Source: Monosporascus cannonballus (taxonomy: Eukaryota > Ascomycota > Sordariomycetes > Xylariales). From it: a stretch of DNA of 64,000 nucleotides. Numbering within the stretch: the first letter of the stretch is position 1; each line of letters begins with the position of its first letter. A program made the translations under genes and the position numbers. Of the stretch, positions 44,798 through 57,389 are shown in pieces. The DNA lies in assembly GCA_004154925.1 (NCBI GenBank), contig QJNS01000312.1, positions 1 through 64,000 on the forward strand, written 5' to 3'. Below the pieces are notes generated by a model. That model ran no database searches. It was not told where the DNA came from and saw only the letters and a list, made by a program, of their open reading frames with translations.

Positions 44798-46689
44798 CCA
44801 TTTCTTCTCCCTATGACCAGGCGATAGCCGAATTATGAAAAAAGGTATGCCGTTCGTGCCCCTCGAACCCGTCCGTCCTTATGTCGTCATGTCGTATTGT
44901 TGTACTTAGAATTCAAGCAAGTCGATGTCGGCGTGGGCATAGACGCGAGACAGATTGAGACCGGTGGACGGGTACTTGCATTGAGGCCTTCACAGGTTTC
45001 ACTTCGCTTAGATATTAGAGAACATGACTGGGTAATAAGTGCCGGCGCCCAACGGGCTTGAGAACCCGCTCCGAGGAAGACGTCGCACGGGGAGCATCTT
45101 ATGCAAGACGCAAACTCGACTTAGAAGAATGGGGAGATGACCATGTAATTTCCGTGACTCAGCCCCCATGCCCACTGACCAAAGTCACCAAGACCCGGCC
45201 CTGGGGCTTATGGCTTGCATGTTGTCCCGTCCGTCCAGGTTGGCTCATTGGGTGTGGCTTTGGAAAAGAAAAGCAAGCGCATGCAATGTCGGTCATATAT
45301 ACTAAAGCAAGTAAGGCCTTGCGACCAGGGACTACTGCCCATAGCTGAACATCGAACATCGAACAGCCTGGCAGTCTGGCAGTATGAATTGCCACTCAGA
45401 ACTGTCTTCTACTATGACCCCCACGTTCTTCAGGTGTGCGTCTTTTACCTGCCTTGTGCGATCATGACTCTGAGACACACTTCCACCCTTTGCGGTGTAC
45501 TCCATAACAATCCCTCGAGTATCGTTTCTTCGTTGTCAGAGTGGATGTAGATGTTGAGGTGGTGCTCCGAAATACTTATTCAAGAGCCCCCCGACTGCGG
45601 TTCAAGGCCCAGCCCGGGAGGCTGCAGCACAGCTCGCATATCGAATTGGGATTACAACATTTTGATGCTACTGATCGTCCACCACCCATAATTCCCATCT
45701 CCCAGCCACAGATCCGACAAATTGTGAGACAAGCGCGATACGCGCTCTGTTAAGTTTTACACAGCCGGCTGTCGTTATTAGTACCATGCACCCTGCCACG
45801 TCGTTACTTGTCGTGCCTAGTAGGTAGGCTCTCATACTAAAGCAGCCTACCCAACTAGAGTCCACCGGAAGTTGATCCGTATTGGTGACTGCCGTTTGCT
45901 CAAGTCAGTTCGCCTTACCAACCTCGAGTAGACTGATATGGGTATCACAAGGCTTGAGAGCGTTTTGCCATGCCTCATGAAGCCATCCTTCCTTCCCTGG
46001 GGCTAATTACGTCAGACTGATACTTCTGGAAACGGTAACGGCAGTGGGATATACGTAGATACGAACTCTCATGCTAGATGCGGCCAGTTCCTCGACCCCT
46101 CAGCGACGATATCCCAGGATCTGTCATCGTTCGATTTCACCTTACCGCTAGCTATAGGGGAAAATTGGTTGACCAGTCTGAAGACAGGCGCTGATTGGGA
46201 CATTAGGGAGACAATCCCGCACACCCTCATACACAGCAATCAACCTGATTTCGCGGACACTCGCATATTGTTTTCGTCTGACCGCCACTTCACCCTATGA
46301 CTGCGGTGTCTGCCGCCGGCCCTTTTCTACCTTGGTCCATCGAATGACAACTGCGGTGAGATCGGAGAATAGACGGATCTTACTGTAGCAAAAATGACGC
46401 AAAATTCAATAATAGGTATTTGGTCGACGATCATTCAAGAGGGAACAGAGTCGGGCGTCTAGTGGTACTTTGCAAACCAGGGAGAGAGTCCAGTTAGATC
46501 TACATGTAAAAGATTACCAGCAATTCTCGTCGAGAAGTAGCTCTTGCTTAAATTTGCCGCAGTCTAGTTAGTATATTAGTGCCTCATAATGACTGCCCAC
46601 ATCCCTCGGTAGACGACTACTGCGAAGTGTTTAGTTTTCTAGGGCACGCCACATCGAGATAAATACCAGCTACCCGCTAGACCGACTAA
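44798..46689. other. Intergenic stretch, no supported gene
   Basis: ORFs at 45058-45348, 45215-45550 and 45541-45753 do not resemble known proteins. No repeat was recognised. Confidence 0.4.
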
Positions 46690-48164
46690 GTCGCCTCGAG
46701 GTTTCCCCAAATCCATCAAGAGTCCATGGCTTGGACCGGGACTACTCTGAAGGATGAAGATTTGTGCCGTTTCGAAATAGACGAACACCACGTTCGCCGA
46801 GATAAGGCAGCATTGGCATACTTCGGGTAAAAGCGTCTCCTGTGCGGTGCCTCATACCTTCAAGCTAACTGCTATATAGCCCTTGAGTTGAAAGGGGATG
46901 AAGTGAACAAGGAGCGGTTTCCTCTCCCAACACCCCTCCAGTGTCGACTTGAGCAATGCGCAGAGGGGGTCCATCGAGATTGCGGACTTTGTATTATCAG
47001 GGGATTATAGCCGGCGTACTACTCGGTCGAGGTCAATACCATTCTCTCTGGCGCTTGCCGGCTGTATCGGCGGCCAGAGGGGCGTCTAGAGTTTCAAGGG
47101 GGCTTTACTAAGCACGTACGTGTTCGTACAACTTGTCTCTTGTCGCAGTCAAGAATGACTGACCATGCCACCTCTTCTATCCGTTGATAATTTCTCCCAG
47201 CACATGTTACGGATTCAAAATCGTGGCCCTCACCTAAAGACAAACCGCACGGAGTATATACGAATGTTTGCCTGGTACGTTCGGCACACAGAGAGTTTTT
47301 ACCAGGTTACTGACTTGTGGGCTATGGCCCGTCCATACCGACGTCGGCTGCAAGATCTGGCTATACAAGTGCGTGAATATGCTGAAGAGGGGGGCGAGAC
47401 CAGCGTGGCGGTTTGTAGGAGCAATCTATAAGCAACCCAATCACATCAAACCGGAAAGCGGTTCATGTCGTTGCAAGGGCAATTGTCGAACCGCCCTACG
47501 TTCTCCTTCCCCTTCTGAAATATCAGGGCGGCAACTTGGTCATCTCGGCAGACCCTGCACGCCTGGGACCCCCCCTTTGCCTGGGACGATGACCCACCCC
47601 TGAGTTATGAACAAGAAGACGCACTTGCCATGCTACCGGAAACGGCTAGGGAACACCAAGTATGCCTCCATAATCGCACCGGGGGACATCCTCTCCCGGA
47701 ACAACCTGGGGCTAATCCATGGCCGCTAGAAATTGTCAGGTGTTGTTGGGAGGTCGGAGTGGCAAGGTAACCCATTTATTGAGAACAGTCTGAAACCTGA
47801 CCTTCCCCTCCATTTCTGGGGAGAAGCCACCCATACATATAGCCGACCCTCGCATCGAGCTCGTAAAGGTGACGTAGCCCTGACGCGTATACCCCTTAGC
47901 ACCTTACAGAAATATGCCGAAGGAGACTCTTCGAGGGGTCTGGTGCGCCTTTGGTTTCGGAACCATGATTTAGATTGGCCTATCCTTCCGTTAACGAGAG
48001 ATCCTAGGGACGCTGTGTTTGGTGGAAAGTCAAAGATAATGCTAAACCGGAAGTATCCCTGTGCTCCATTACCTGAATTCATGGATCTAAGTATGGGAAC
48101 GGCACAACTGCGGTTATGGCCGAAGACAATAATAAGGAGGGGGTCTCTTAATGGTGGGCAATAG
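46690..48164 (+). pseudogene. Decayed TauD/TfdA-like Fe(II)/2-oxoglutarate dioxygenase
   Basis: Plus-strand pieces follow the order of fungal TauD/TfdA (clavaminate-synthase-like) oxygenases but in changing frames. In sequence: GFPKSIKSP, MAWTGTTLKDEDLCRFEIDE (46726 on), DKAALAYF, ALELKGDEVNKERFPLPTP then LCIIRGL and a stop, YYSVEVNTILS, HTDVGC (the metal-binding HxD), LAIQVREYAEEGGETS, PLLKYQGGNLVISADPARLG and GDILSRNNLGLIHGR followed by TAG. An insertion of about 150 bp of unrelated sequence comes before SSRGLVRLWFRNHDLDWPIL. Many frameshifts and at least two stops preclude a product. One possible intron remains near 46829 (GTAAAA ... CTAAC ... TAG). Family identity is inferred from motif order and is convincing. 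Confidence 0.75.
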
Positions 48165-51100
48165 TTGGAAGTCGGCTTCCTAGGGTGATCACCCAAGCCT
48201 CAAACGACAAAGAATCAGTAAGCAATGTATAGGGGATCAGAGAATATGGAGTGTGCATTTCCCTCTATATCAAATGGTATTCCGGCTGTTCCCTGACACT
48301 CCCGCGCTGAAGATGTGCTTTCCCCGAGCCATGGGGTTGTGAGACATGACATTCCTATCGTTCTGTAACATGGATAGATGAAAGGCATCGAGCTGGGCAA
48401 CTACCAAGCCTGTGCCACCATATGTGCCTTGCTTAAAGGTCTGTTCACGGTATTTTACCCGGGACTACAGCAAATATCCCTAGGGGACAAACTTTACGTA
48501 GATGAGTCGATATTTATGTGGTCACAGAATTGCCTGACTCAGGTCGAGTGCCTCAATAACTACAGAGGATTGTATGGGAATGGCCGCGTTCTGCAATTGC
48601 GGGATATAGCTGGAGGTGGGATTGCATTTTTGGAAGGAAAGTGGTTTAGGTAGATATGGGAAAGAAGCACCTGGGTATGGGAACGGGTAGATAGGCGCGG
48701 GCCGAAGGCGTTCATTTTCGCTACATCGGCATAAGTGTATTACATAGTCCTCTAGTATTGGTCATCACGCTTTGGAATAGGGCTCATGTCAGCAAAGCGT
48801 ATTCAGGAGCTTGGTCAGCCTGTTTTCGCATGTAGTCAGGGAGGTATGTCCACATAGTTCCACGAGGCCATGTGGCTTTCTCAGAAACGTTGATGCTATC
48901 TCTTAATGAGCCTAATAATCGATGTCGAGGGCTACTAGGAGCTCGCTATAGAGTGTGTATCAGCTTCATTCGAAAATACGTAATCCATGGAGACAGTTCT
49001 AGGCTAGCTCGATGGGGTGGACGGCTCATGCGTTTGTCGAACTCTTATATTACACGAAATCCTCCCTCCGCAAGTATCCCGAGTGATGAGTCGTCCGAGC
49101 CCACGAGAATGACTCACGGAAGTATGGAACAAAGCCCCTGGATAATCAACAAAGGGACTGGGAATACGCCATCATGCTGGCCGTCATCCCCACCTCGATA
49201 AAATATGCATCTGATAAAATACGGCTTTGGATACTATACTTGATGCAGGGGGAGGCTGGATGAAGATAGTGTCAGCTCAATATCCTTGGTCGAGGGGCTC
49301 CCCGCAGACATTTGCAACAAAATATATTCCAAAGAAGCGAGCCGGAAGTTGCTTGTACTACTCTAGGTTTGAAGAAAGGTATTACATTGCTGTCCTATGC
49401 TATCTTCTAAATAGAAGTTAGTTATAAGACGGCACTTATTGAGTAGTAACCAGGAGAACTGGACTACATTTAACTAGGTATTTCCATGTTACAGCGTATG
49501 GCAAAGTATCCTGATATTGGTCAATGTCTCGGCTGGCGGGTACATTAACGCGTGCGAGAGTTCTCCCCTAACAATTGAACTCTGTTCCTGGCAAAAGCCT
49601 TCCGTGACCTTCGTGCCCCCACGCCTCAAAAGAGCACGCAACTTGATCAATGTCAAAGTCCAGTAATGCGGAAAGCTTGTTCAGCTATTCATTGCTTTTC
49701 TCGTAGACTGTCGCATGTTGCGGTCGACAAGTATAACGTGCATCAGAGATCACGGCCGACGCGCGACCTGAGGTTGAAGGACGAGCATCACGTCCCGAGA
49801 TACATGATCTGTCTGACTGAGGCCGATGCGAGACTGCTTCACCACTCCGTTCAGAATACGTGTCAGGATCGCAAGCCGGTAATGCTCCTCGAAATGGAAG
49901 GAGTCAGGTTCGGTACAAGGGCCGGGACTGTTGCCCACATGCAATCCCCTATGATTCATGATCCGTCTAAGTGCTCTATAAGTATTAGGTGCACTGGTCT
50001 TCTTTCGTACACTTAACCGCACTATGGAAAGGAAGTGCGAACTCTAGGATTCGAAGTATCCTAGTACGAATCGCCGATCTCATAGTTCGCGTAAGGGGTC
50101 GGTAGGCGGCGTCATTACGGCTGTAATCACCATCTGCCTGTCGGACAACATCCACGGGAATGCGGACAACGTCGCCCAAGGGGTTAATAAGGCGCATCGG
50201 TGGTCTTCACGGTAGCTAAGAATGGCTCTCCCTATCTTCATCCGATGACTAAACCGGTCTGGCTTTGGTGGGGGCGCCCAACGCTTGATATGTTGTAACA
50301 GAAACAGCTGCACAATTGGTCGATGGTAGTCGTCTTCGGATAAGTGGGAATTGACCATGGTAGGCGCTGTTGAGCATTAATTCAGCGCTTAAGTTGTGTG
50401 CAACGGATACAGATATCGAGTTGTTGCCAGCACCGAATTCCTTACCAGGATTCAACGTGTCGGATCGTGAAAAGGGGAGAGAAAACAAGACCTCGGAGAA
50501 ATGAGCATTATCCAGGGCAGACCGGGGGCTGCATGAAACTGAGAGATACCAGAACACTTTGGACGCGCAAACTGTGCGGCCGCACGATAAACTCTTGTAG
50601 TTGCCTCGCGGTTGAAAACGCGGTACTGCAATGGCACACGTCCATTGTTAGCGAGAGCTATTGGTAGATCCAAGGCCCTTGAATGTATTAGCGGGTGACT
50701 ATATTCGCATCCGGCCCGAGCCCAGTTACTCTAGCATCGAAACCCGAGGCTCATGAGAAAGGTATTATGAGCCCAGCAGTGAGCCGGCCTAGTGGAACTT
50801 CAAGGGCACCGGTCCAACTCATTATCCAAACAGGGCTCGGAAATCCTCTGAAGCAGGGTCCTTGGTTATCTGCCAGATGTTGACTCTCCCAACAAGGGGC
50901 CATCATAACCCAGTGGTTCCCCCGACTCGATCGCACACATGTCCGTACTTTTATAGAGCATGGGTGACCTGCTATCTCTCTGGAAAGCTTGAGAAACCTT
51001 ACCCCGATTTTCTCTACGCCAAAACCAACATCTAGTTCATACCGAATACGAAGTCTTGCCGTAACGACATGATTCATACAGAGTCCCGAAACCCTCAAGG

Positions 51101-51265
51101 CTCCAGAGAAGGAAGTCTAAAATAACCAGCAAGTTGACAGGCCATCTAACGGACTGATTAAACCACGAATACCTCCAACGCCCATCGCATACCCGTCCGA
51201 TGCCGCGAATTCCATGCCATCTCATGGCGTCCCATCGTGCCACATCACAGTGCCCCTCAAGAAGC
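48165..51265. other. Long intergenic stretch with unidentified coding-like debris
   Basis: A plus-strand frame at 48378-48653 (ACATICALLKGLFTVFYPGL and following) faintly recalls the start of BBE-type FAD-linked oxidases. This is too weak to call. Frames at 48872-49201, 49227-49421, 49666-50016 and 50249-50557 show no recognisable domain. Confidence 0.3.
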
Positions 51266-52159
51266 TCAAACCGTGCCACTGATGCTCAACTCTCGTATCT
51301 CCTGTAATACCTGCTCGACTCTGGAGTCAAGCTGGCCCTGGGCGTACTGCTCTCTCGTGTCGGGGTCGAGGTACTGCTGGACCTGGGCCATGCGGCTATA
51401 TGCCTCGGCGCAGAAGCGGAGCTGGATCTTGACGAGAGCCTCGAAGCTGGGGTCGAGGTAGGGCACACGTAAGTCGATAAGCTGCGGCAGTTCCGAGCAT
51501 AGCTGCTCGTTTAGCTGGTCGTAGGCGGCTCTCGCCATCTCCATCTCCTTCTCGGCGCGGGGTAGCTTCGTGACGTCCTTGTCGGGCTTCTCGGTTAACT
51601 TCTTGACCTTGGCGCGCAGGGCGTCGTAGTCCAGTAGTTTGTGGCCGCGCTTCTTAATGCCTAGACACACGCATGCCGTTAGTTACCCATCCACACGACA
51701 TAAGCTGATACACAGCTATCGCCCTGCCACGATACCGCACATAGAATGATGTATCGCAGGAAACGTACACTCATTTACGTCTGGAAAATAGGAGCAGAAC
51801 CGCGAGATGGGCTCCAGAACCGTCGTCCGGTAGGGGCCGTCCAGGGATTTTATCGTCTCGGTGTCGAGATCCTCCACGGCCTGCTTGTAGCTCCTGCTGA
51901 CACCGTCCTTGGCTCCGGCGTCTCCGTAGAAGGCATCGATGGTCTCGGCTATGCGCATTTGCGAGGCCGTCATTGCTCGTAAGGAGTCTAGGTATCCCCT
52001 TGCCTCCTTTTGTAGTCTGGTCGCAGCAGCCTCCATGCTGCGGAATCGTCGCTCCTCGACCTCGTAATCTCGATCGTTCGTCTTCTCGACATGGCCCGTC
52101 TTCATCATAACCTGCGTCGTGGCGCGGTTGACGTTCTTTTTAAACCCTGCCCAAGACAT
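51266..52159 (-). CDS. RVS161: BAR-domain protein Rvs161/Hob3
   Basis: Two exons, 52159-51769 and 51660-51266, are separated by a 108-bp intron (donor GTACGT at 51768, acceptor TAG). They give 261 residues; yeast Rvs161 is 265. The whole protein is an N-BAR domain. It starts MSWAGFKKNVNRATTQVMMK TGHVEKT (amphipathic helix 0), continues RDYEVEERRFRSMEAAATRL, and has the junction FPDVNE-CIKKRGHKLLDYD restored by splicing. It ends in a long helix (FCAEAYSRMAQVQQYLDPDT). There is no SH3 domain, which separates it from Rvs167. It bends membranes at endocytic sites and associates with actin patches as a heterodimer with Rvs167. It is divergent from the Pth gene. Confidence 0.96.
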
Positions 52160-52772
52160 CTTTCCGGTTGTCGCTCGCTTCTCGGCTTATTGTTAGGGAG
52201 ATATTCGAGTCTAAGAAGTGTAGGCGGTGGATGGAAGAGTCAATTCGTAGGAACTCGACCTGTGTAGCGAGCGCGGGAGATTTGGTTTGGTTGCAATTGT
52301 GTGTATGGATTATGGGGGAAACAAGTTAAGTTAGCGATATTACAATGACGATGTGGTTCAACGTGAGGCTTTGGCGGAGGAGGCACAACGGCTGGTGCGG
52401 GTGTGTGGGCGACGACGTCAGTCAGTGCCCTGCTGCGCCACTTTCTCCTAAGTTACAGTACTTTGGTACAACCTTGGAAGCAACTCCCAGCTCCGTCTCC
52501 AGCTCCGGGTCCTAAAAAAAAGCCGAAGAACATTGGTGGAAGCCCCCAGCTGGCCAAGCTACCCAAACGCCCTGAGTTACAGTGGATCATTCGCTAAAAT
52601 TTCCGAAAATTCACTAATAACGCCTGACAACCATTCCTAAAGTTAGGAGATGTTATAGGTAAAGTCTGTAGCAACTCCGCACTGAAGTCCGCTCGGATAA
52701 CATGAAGTCAGCATTCATTTTACATTGCATCCCGCAGACTTAAGGGATAAGGAGGTCACGACCGCCTAATAA
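52160..52772. other. Shared promoter region of RVS161 and PTH
   Basis: 613 bp between divergently transcribed housekeeping genes. No clear TATA box or other motif could be assigned. The plus-strand ORF at 52403-52597 is not supported. Confidence 0.45.
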
Positions 52773-53438
52773 ATGGGAAAATTCAACCCCCACTTCCTGG
52801 TCATAAGCCTGGGCAATCCCGGCAGGTACTATGAGACAATGCACTCGGCGGGCCATCTTGCCCTGTTCTCCTTACAGAGGGTTATCAAGAACGGTGCCGA
52901 TGCTTCCGGTGCCTCGTCGCCTGGGCAGCCGGACTTCTCACCCTACAAGCGCTGGAAGAAGACGTGTCAGGCCTCCACCGGCCCCAAGTACACGCTCCTG
53001 CAGAGCCCAACGCTCATGAATGTCAGCGGGGAGTTCGTACGGTGGGCCTGGAATGAGACGCTTAAGGGCCACGGCGTGCCACCCTCGGATCTGGGCTTGG
53101 TCGTCCTCCACGACGAACTCGAGACGTGTTTTGGGGTCGTCAGGACGAGACAGTGGGGTACGAGCCACCGCGGCCATAACGGCATCAAGAGTATCTACCA
53201 GAAGTTGCAGATCAAGGATTACCCGGGCGCCCGGTGGGCGCGCATCTCAGTCGGCATCGACAGACCTGAGAGTCGAGACCCGGAGGATGTGGCGGACTAT
53301 GTGTTGTCGCCGTTGACAAGCCAACAAAAAAAGGTTATTGATACCGAGGTCGGGTCGAGAGTCCTGGACTCTCTAAATCAGCTGGAATCGCTGTGGGGGC
53401 AACAGCACGACAAGGACACGCCCAAGGACACTACATAA
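52773..53438 (+). CDS. PTH1: Bacterial-type peptidyl-tRNA hydrolase
   Basis: An intronless protein of 221 residues. Peptidyl-tRNA hydrolase cleaves stalled peptidyl-tRNA and recycles the tRNA; in fungi the bacterial-type enzyme is often mitochondrial. The active-site set is complete: Asn15 in LGNPG, Tyr20, catalytic His24 in HSAGH, Met82-Asn83 in LMNVSG, Asp114 in LHDEL, and Asn136 in HRGHNGIKS. The extended C-terminus ends in a polar DKDTPKD tail. A short low-complexity insert (about 42-58) separates the first two core motifs. No obvious presequence is visible from this ATG, so the location is uncertain. Confidence 0.92.
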   Translation: MGKFNPHFLVISLGNPGRYYETMHSAGHLALFSLQRVIKNGADASGASSPGQPDFSPYKRWKKTCQASTGPKYTLLQSPTLMNVSGEFVRWAWNETLKGHGVPPSDLGLVVLHDELETCFGVVRTRQWGTSHRGHNGIKSIYQKLQIKDYPGARWARISVGIDRPESRDPEDVADYVLSPLTSQQKKVIDTEVGSRVLDSLNQLESLWGQQHDKDTPKDTT

Positions 53439-54990
53439 ATAAAAATCGTATCATCGACCGGGAGAGGAGGCGAATTGGTGATCGGCAATTCTTCGTTCGC
53501 CTACCGTTGTACTACACAGCTACCTGGGGGCTCCGTGTATTATACGTCGTCAGCTTCTACCGCCGCCCCTCAGCCACAGCATGAACCCCATTCAGGCCGG
53601 TTGTCTTCGGGAGGGACCTATCGAGGAGAACCGTTGTGGCGCTTCCCCGGGGAAGGGTGCTGATGTTATTGGCATTAAAGCGTGAAGCCTTGTATGTGAT
53701 CAGCAAACCATTCACCGACAGGCATGGCTTTTGGATCCAGCTCAGGTTGACGCAACTACCGACTAACGGATGGTATCAAGGGTACTCGTGGGGTAGACTT
53801 CAGGATAGGGCTCTCGATTAGATGAGACAGGTCTCAAGACGGAAGGCATCGGCAATAAAAAAGCGAAGACATGGACCATAAAGATGATCAGTCATACATA
53901 TGAGTAATTACCATCTATAAGTAGAGCTAATGTCATGCCCATCAGCAGCTCAATGCCCTTAATATGGTTCGAGCTCTTAGCATACATCTACCTCGTATAG
54001 GTGCCCCAGCGTTTGCCTCCTAGTATATATATATGTATATACTGATGCTACTCCATCCAGGCCGAGACCTGCTGGGCCTTGCTGGCTTCCCCTGACAATG
54101 ACGATGGCGACGCGTCGTTGACAATAATATCGAAGACGATGTCCTAGTGGATTGCTGTCACCTGTATGGCCATCATCGCCGCCTTCTAATTCCCGTGCAT
54201 CAATTCAATGCCGGCGGCCAGAGCCGCATTCCGAGGAGCTTAGCGTATGGCTAGCCGATCATAACTGGTAGTAGCTCTGACGATCTGCCCCGACCGCGGC
54301 TTTCATCCTCTGGGGACTCCGCCCGCATAGCATATGCCGCCTTGGTTCTGCTTCTCCTGGGATGCTCGCGGCGGCGCTATAGAGGTATGGAATTAGCATG
54401 GTTACGTATAATATGCATGGGAGAATGAGGGATTTTGCAGCTCATGGTTGCGACAACTCTGTCTTTTCTTCGCCTGGCATGCCATCTTCACTGGGCACCC
54501 CGCTTCGTACTCCTTGGGAGTTGGAGAAGTTGTGGAGCTGAATGGTTGTATTTTATCCAAGATGATATGTCGGCCCAGAGATTCATTCCTGGCCAATAGA
54601 AAGTCAAGAGACCTGGAGCTCTGGGCGGCGTCGGAAGGGTTATTTTGGGTCCCGCATAGGGGTCTCTATGGTGTGTCACAAGGCGGAAGATTTTATCCAG
54701 CACTCTACGCAGTGAGTGCCAGGGGTTCGCCCCTAACAAAATTGCATATAAAAACTTCCAGTATTCAGGTACGAAGGGGGCTATTGAACAACTAAAGTAG
54801 AAGCACAGCCCAGGTGAGGTCATAAATTTATCGAGTTCCCTTTGGGGGACCAGTAGTACTGGCTAGGGCACGGAATGTGGTCGTGGGCCATTTGAAAGTG
54901 TCCGTCGACCGTCTCAACACCAAATTCTTCCATTACTGTGACTTTCATTGAACGGCGAGTCACGGGGAGTCCCAATGCTTTTTACAAAAG
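53439..54990. other. Intergenic stretch, no supported gene
   Basis: Overlapping ORFs on both strands at 54402-54823 cancel each other and have no similarity. A small TATA/TATG-rich patch lies near 54025. The right end is the promoter of the TRP-like gene. Confidence 0.4.
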
Positions 54991-57389
54991 ATGAACCGCT
55001 TCGGCCTAGTCCAGCTGCTGGCGACGTGCGTGCTAACGTGCACATCAGCGGCCTACGTACAATGGCAACCTTGCGACAATGATGCGCATCATTTGGCTGA
55101 CGGTAGCTTTGTCCCTGGAAGCCTAAGCGCGAGCTTAATACATGTCAATGACACGCATGATCGCCTGTCTTTCAAAGTCTCGCGATGGATGGAAGCAGCC
55201 GAGTGTGCCCGCTGGCGCCCCAAGATACCGTCGGCGGAGTTGGAGATTGACCTCCTGGGCCAGTCTCGTACTCACCACTCCGAAATAAATGCGACATGCA
55301 GAGGTCTAACGGCGAGGCACAACCTATCCAGCCTCGATCTTTCATTTGCCGAGAACATGGACGCGTTTCATCATCTTTCCACTTTTCACGCCACTATTCA
55401 CCTGGCTAGGTTTGGTGCTGAAGAGAAGGGCTGTTTGCAGGCATACATTACCCCTGCGTTTAGCCCTGCAGTACGAACTGCACTGCGTTATGCACCCTTG
55501 GGCATTCTCCTCTTCGTCCTTCTTGTAGGCGTTGCTCGTTCTATTCCGGTGTCAGGAGAATCTTCGCCGCAGAGCGTGCTCCCGGGTGTTGCCGACTGTC
55601 TTCATTATCTCCAGTTCGTCTTCCTTACGGGAAGCCTAAGCCTATTCTACCCCGGATTTTACCAGCCGGCAGTGGGCCGTTTGGGTTGGGTGTCCCTTCT
55701 TGCCGGCGGCTTCGTCAACCATGGCCATCCGTACGCCGGTGTCAGTGGTGGTATCTATGAGCTCAACGGCACGTACGGCGGCACCCTGGGTCTAGAATTG
55801 ATGACGCAGATAGTCGGCGCCCCCCCGACGATGGATACGTGGATGAATATGGTCATCCTCATCGCCATCATTACAATTGCTTCTGCCCTCTTCCTCGAGA
55901 TGTACCGGCGTCTGGCACAATCCGCGGATCCAGACATGGATTCTGACACGCAAGAGCCGGCACCAGCAGGCCTGCGGCACACTTTCTACCGGACCCTTCG
56001 CCTTATTCTGTCCTACTTTATGATGCCCCTTGTTGCTCTGTCGTTTTACCAAATCAATTATGCGACTCAGCTGCCCGCCTACCACATCTCGCTCGCCGCC
56101 CTCGTCGTGGCTGCTAACATAATCGCCTTGATATGGCTACTGTCACACGTCCCGACGCGGAGCCTGGGCGTCTTAATCTTCGACAACAGCAAGAGGTACA
56201 GTCAGCTGTCAACGTCCGAGACCGGGAAGAAGCAAGATAAGCGGTTCATCCTGACCCTCTTCACCTTAACCTTTATCCGCGGCGCCGCCATCGGCGGGCT
56301 TCAGATCTGGGGGCCGGCACAATTGGCTGTCCTCGGGGCGTGTGATGTTGTCCTACTCGCCTGCGCAGTGCAGTTCCAGGCGTACAGTATGTTCTCGATA
56401 GGTGTGGTGACTGCGCTGGTGCGGCTTTCGAGCCTCTTGCTCATGGTGACTTTCGTGCGGGGACTTGCGTCGGATAATACGAGAAGCGTCGTCGGCTATC
56501 TGATCCTGACTGCACATATGTGTGTTTTAGTTCTCGGCTTTTTCGTCCCTACTCTTTTACACCTTGGGAAGTTATGTGTTCGCTTTTCAGGAGGTTCAAG
56601 TCCCGATGTATGTCCTTCCTACAACGGTACCAATGTTACACGCAGGCTGACAGACTACCACAGCAACCACCGGTCTACGGGCTGCGTGACCTCCGTCGTC
56701 GGCCCGCCTCAAGGACTGACCTGCTAGGCTCTTCTGCATTCCACCCAAAGCCCTATGATCCCTACGGGCATGATAGTGCAATCTACCCAGAGCCATACAG
56801 CACCTGCTTACCGAAATCGGACTCGATTTCGACTTCAGGTCGTCATTACTATAGGCCGCCGCGACACTCTCATGTCTGCTCCCACCGCTCTGGCGACACC
56901 CTTCGCGACCTGAGCCGTATGCGATCGACCGCAACATCCCCCGCTATATCCAGCCGCCAGCCCTCGGCCTCTCGCCGATCCGAGAGCGATGACCTGGTAA
57001 GGGGTTTGGCAGAGAGTTCAGACTCGTCATCGCGGACGACCAAGTCGTCAGAGTCAACGGGCCCCCACGAATGGAACCATGGATCAGATATAACCAGTAG
57101 CGCCGCCCTCGCTGCCGTCGGAACGCCGCTGGGTCCGCGATGGGGGGATTATTCATTCCGCGAGGTCGATCTCTACTACTGTGCGCCGAACCCCGCGGTA
57201 GCTAAAGGGAATCCGAGTGGAGCTTCGGCACCCCCACCGTCGCGGGCACACGTGCGTTCTTCATCGCCGTTTAACCTTTGGGCGAGGGTCTCCGGGCAGC
57301 CGAGTACTGCGGAACGGGGCTTTTCAGTTGTTCGCTCGGCTTCAAACCCTCCCCCTTCACAATTCCAAGGGCCAAAACAAGGCCATTAA
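54991..57389 (+). CDS. TRP-like membrane protein with N-terminal ML-like domain (Flc family)
   Basis: It starts with a signal peptide (MNRFGLVQLLATCVLTCTSA). A luminal ML-like domain (about 21-160, several Cys and N-glycosylation sequons) and a multi-span TRP domain (about 163-535, with helices such as APLGILLFVLLVGVA, MVILIAIITIASALFL and LILTAHMCVLVLGFFV) follow. A long polar C-terminal tail is rich in Ser, Pro and Arg. Exon 1 is 54991-56607. A 38-bp GTATGT...CAG segment (56608-56645) would splice in frame to 56646-57389, giving 786 residues, close to yeast Flc1 (793). Such an intron is unusually short; otherwise the gene has a frameshift and a 578-residue product. Relatives are linked to FAD and calcium transport in the ER or vacuole. 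Confidence 0.82.

Noticed and set aside
48378..48653. Possible BBE-type oxidase fragment
   Set aside because: Only a faint resemblance (FYPG and a Cys spacing); the flavin-attachment His/Cys region and later motifs could not be found.
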